Part shown: one piece after another, positions 35,356 to 36,136 of the stretch
Layout: each line of letters begins with the position of its first letter
How positions within the stretch are numbered: position 1 is the first letter of the stretch
Assembly: GCA_026992355.1 (NCBI GenBank)
Contig: JALXAE010000292.1
Location: forward strand, 1-36,136
Direction of reading: 5' to 3'
Origin: Syntrophobacterales bacterium
GTDB lineage: Bacteria > Desulfobacterota > Syntrophobacteria > Syntrophobacterales > Thermodesulforhabdaceae
DNA: 36,136 nt
Program-made: the position numbers and the translations under genes
Notes under the pieces: generated by a model
Told to the model about the DNA's origin: nothing
What the model saw: only the letters and a program-made list of their open reading frames with translations
Databases searched by the model: none

Positions 35356-35867
35356 GGCAACCTCCCCTGATTATAGCTGTTATAGCAAGACAAATAATGA
35401 AACATAAAAAACATGTGCCAACGACCCCACTAATAGTCAAGCAACGAATGGAATCCCCATAAAGGATTTTTTGGAAAAAACCTTCGACTCATAAAGAAAA
35501 ATTCGTTCAATCCAAAATGAAAGAACAAATCAAAAACTGAAAATCCTAACGAACATGAAATCTGTCAATAAAATAATACTATTTGGAAAAAATTTATGTC
35601 ACGTCAATGATTTGTTGGAGTCACACACCCTCTTCTTGCGCAGGAGGGATTTTCCTATTTCATTTTGTTGATTCTCTGGGCTATTCGAAAAGAAACAACT
35701 ACAAGAATTCTAATTGACTGAAGCTGCAATAATTCAGAAATACCACACACCCAACTATTCAACAGGACAGTTGACGAAATTCGAACTCATCAATCCATTT
35801 TCTCAAAAAACGACCTATTCGAAAGCAAACTGAAATGAAATCTACTCAGAAATCTACCCACACTTCT
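35356..35867. other. AT-rich intergenic region, no gene seen
   Basis: 512 bases without a credible coding frame. It should hold the promoter of the TRAP operon (minus strand). Near it, a TGGCAC word resembles the -24 half of a sigma-54 promoter but has no matching -12 half, and a TATAAT near the start lacks a -35. A CCCTC/GAGGG stem at 35628-35648 with a following ATTTT could be a weak terminator on the plus strand, but no plus-strand gene precedes it. Confidence 0.45.
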
Positions 35868-36131
35868 CTACTTTTTTACCTCTTCTAAAGCATCCTTTAA
35901 TTGTTCCTTTTTAAAACCCACCACTATTTTGTTCCCTATGACAACCGTAGGAAATGTAAGTTCGGGATTTATTTTCTTAACTTCATTTATTATTTTTTCT
36001 CGTTCTTCTCCGCTAAGTGTATCAACATCCACGCAGTCAAAATCCACACCACATTCCTTCAAAAACTCTTTAGTATTTTTACAGTGAATACACGTGCTGA
36101 GAGCATACACCTTAACTTTGTTTTTCACCAC
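35868..36131 (-). CDS. Glutaredoxin-like small thiol oxidoreductase
   Basis: An 87-aa thioredoxin-fold protein. It has a strand-helix start, VKVYALSTCIHCKNTKEFL with the CxxC active site (Cys-Ile-His-Cys), then a cis-Pro region FPTVVIGNKIVVGFKKEQL typical of glutaredoxins and NrdH-like proteins. It would act as a dithiol reductant in the cytoplasm; the partner is unknown. GTG 36131 or GTG 36128 is the apparent start, but only a few bases remain before the window edge, so an upstream start or an operon partner cannot be excluded. Confidence 0.85.
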   Translation of the reverse strand: MVKNKVKVYALSTCIHCKNTKEFLKECGVDFDCVDVDTLSGEEREKIINEVKKINPELTFPTVVIGNKIVVGFKKEQLKDALEEVKK

Positions 36132-36136
36132 AAACC

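Noticed and set aside
35390-35440. Sigma-54 promoter upstream of dctP
   Set aside because: A TTGGCAC word fits the -24 element on the minus strand, but the GC of the -12 element at the required spacing is absent.
35628-35653. CCCTC/GAGGG stem with ATTTT as a terminator
   Set aside because: The stem is only 5 bp and no plus-strand gene lies upstream of it.

Overview
This 36 kb window looks like chromosome from an anaerobic bacterium, most likely a Desulfobacterota (former Deltaproteobacteria) member. The clues are a cobalamin riboswitch driving a secreted, CbiK-type cobaltochelatase as known from Desulfovibrio; a selenocysteine-containing SelD paired with YedF; a 4Fe-4S protein with a winged-helix N-terminus; a methylmalonyl-CoA/propionyl-CoA carboxyltransferase; and a TRAP uptake system. 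The lineage is an inference from gene content. No rRNA, tRNA or CRISPR array was seen.

Layout. (1) Positions 1-2640 are a decayed accessory patch. It holds part of a DUF4209-like gene cut off at its 5' side, an IS110-type transposase with two in-frame stops and a frame break, and the last ~35 codons of an integron-integrase-like tyrosine recombinase. (2) 2750-4145: promoter, cobalamin riboswitch, intrinsic terminator, periplasmic cbiK, and a strong inverted repeat. (3) 4260-9673, minus strand: a PPDK_N/ATP-grasp protein behind gdhA, and a NIT-domain chemoreceptor. (4) 9896-12830, plus strand: a carboxyltransferase with promoter and terminator, then an M20 amidohydrolase. (5) 12827-14777, minus strand: efp-epmA-DUF1285-like, coupled by ATGA overlaps. 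(6) 14906-18363, plus strand: methyltransferase, enolase, transsulfuration enzyme. (7) 18320-22855: CCA-adding-type nucleotidyltransferase (-), TauE/SafE permease, zinc-ribbon protein and an unknown protein (+), and an Fe-S/winged-helix protein (-) with a palindromic operator inside its promoter. (8) 23062-24744: yedF-selD, where selD carries an in-frame UGA with a SECIS-like hairpin. (9) 24746-29625: glgA (-), ispG and a RelA/SpoT homologue (+). (10) 29632-36131, minus strand: orphan ABC ATPase, polX, TRAP transporter dctP-dctQ-dctM, and a glutaredoxin-like protein.

Themes. Most genes are housekeeping. The distinctive parts are cofactor and trace-element handling (B12-regulated cobaltochelatase, selenophosphate synthesis), nitrogen/carbon nodes (gdhA plus a dikinase-like protein), and an RSH protein with substitutions in both catalytic domains. 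Genes are tightly packed: five convergent gene pairs end within 10 bp of each other or overlap. I did not find a convincing new multi-gene system; the best leads are the recoded selD, the unusual RSH protein and the gdhA-linked dikinase-like protein.
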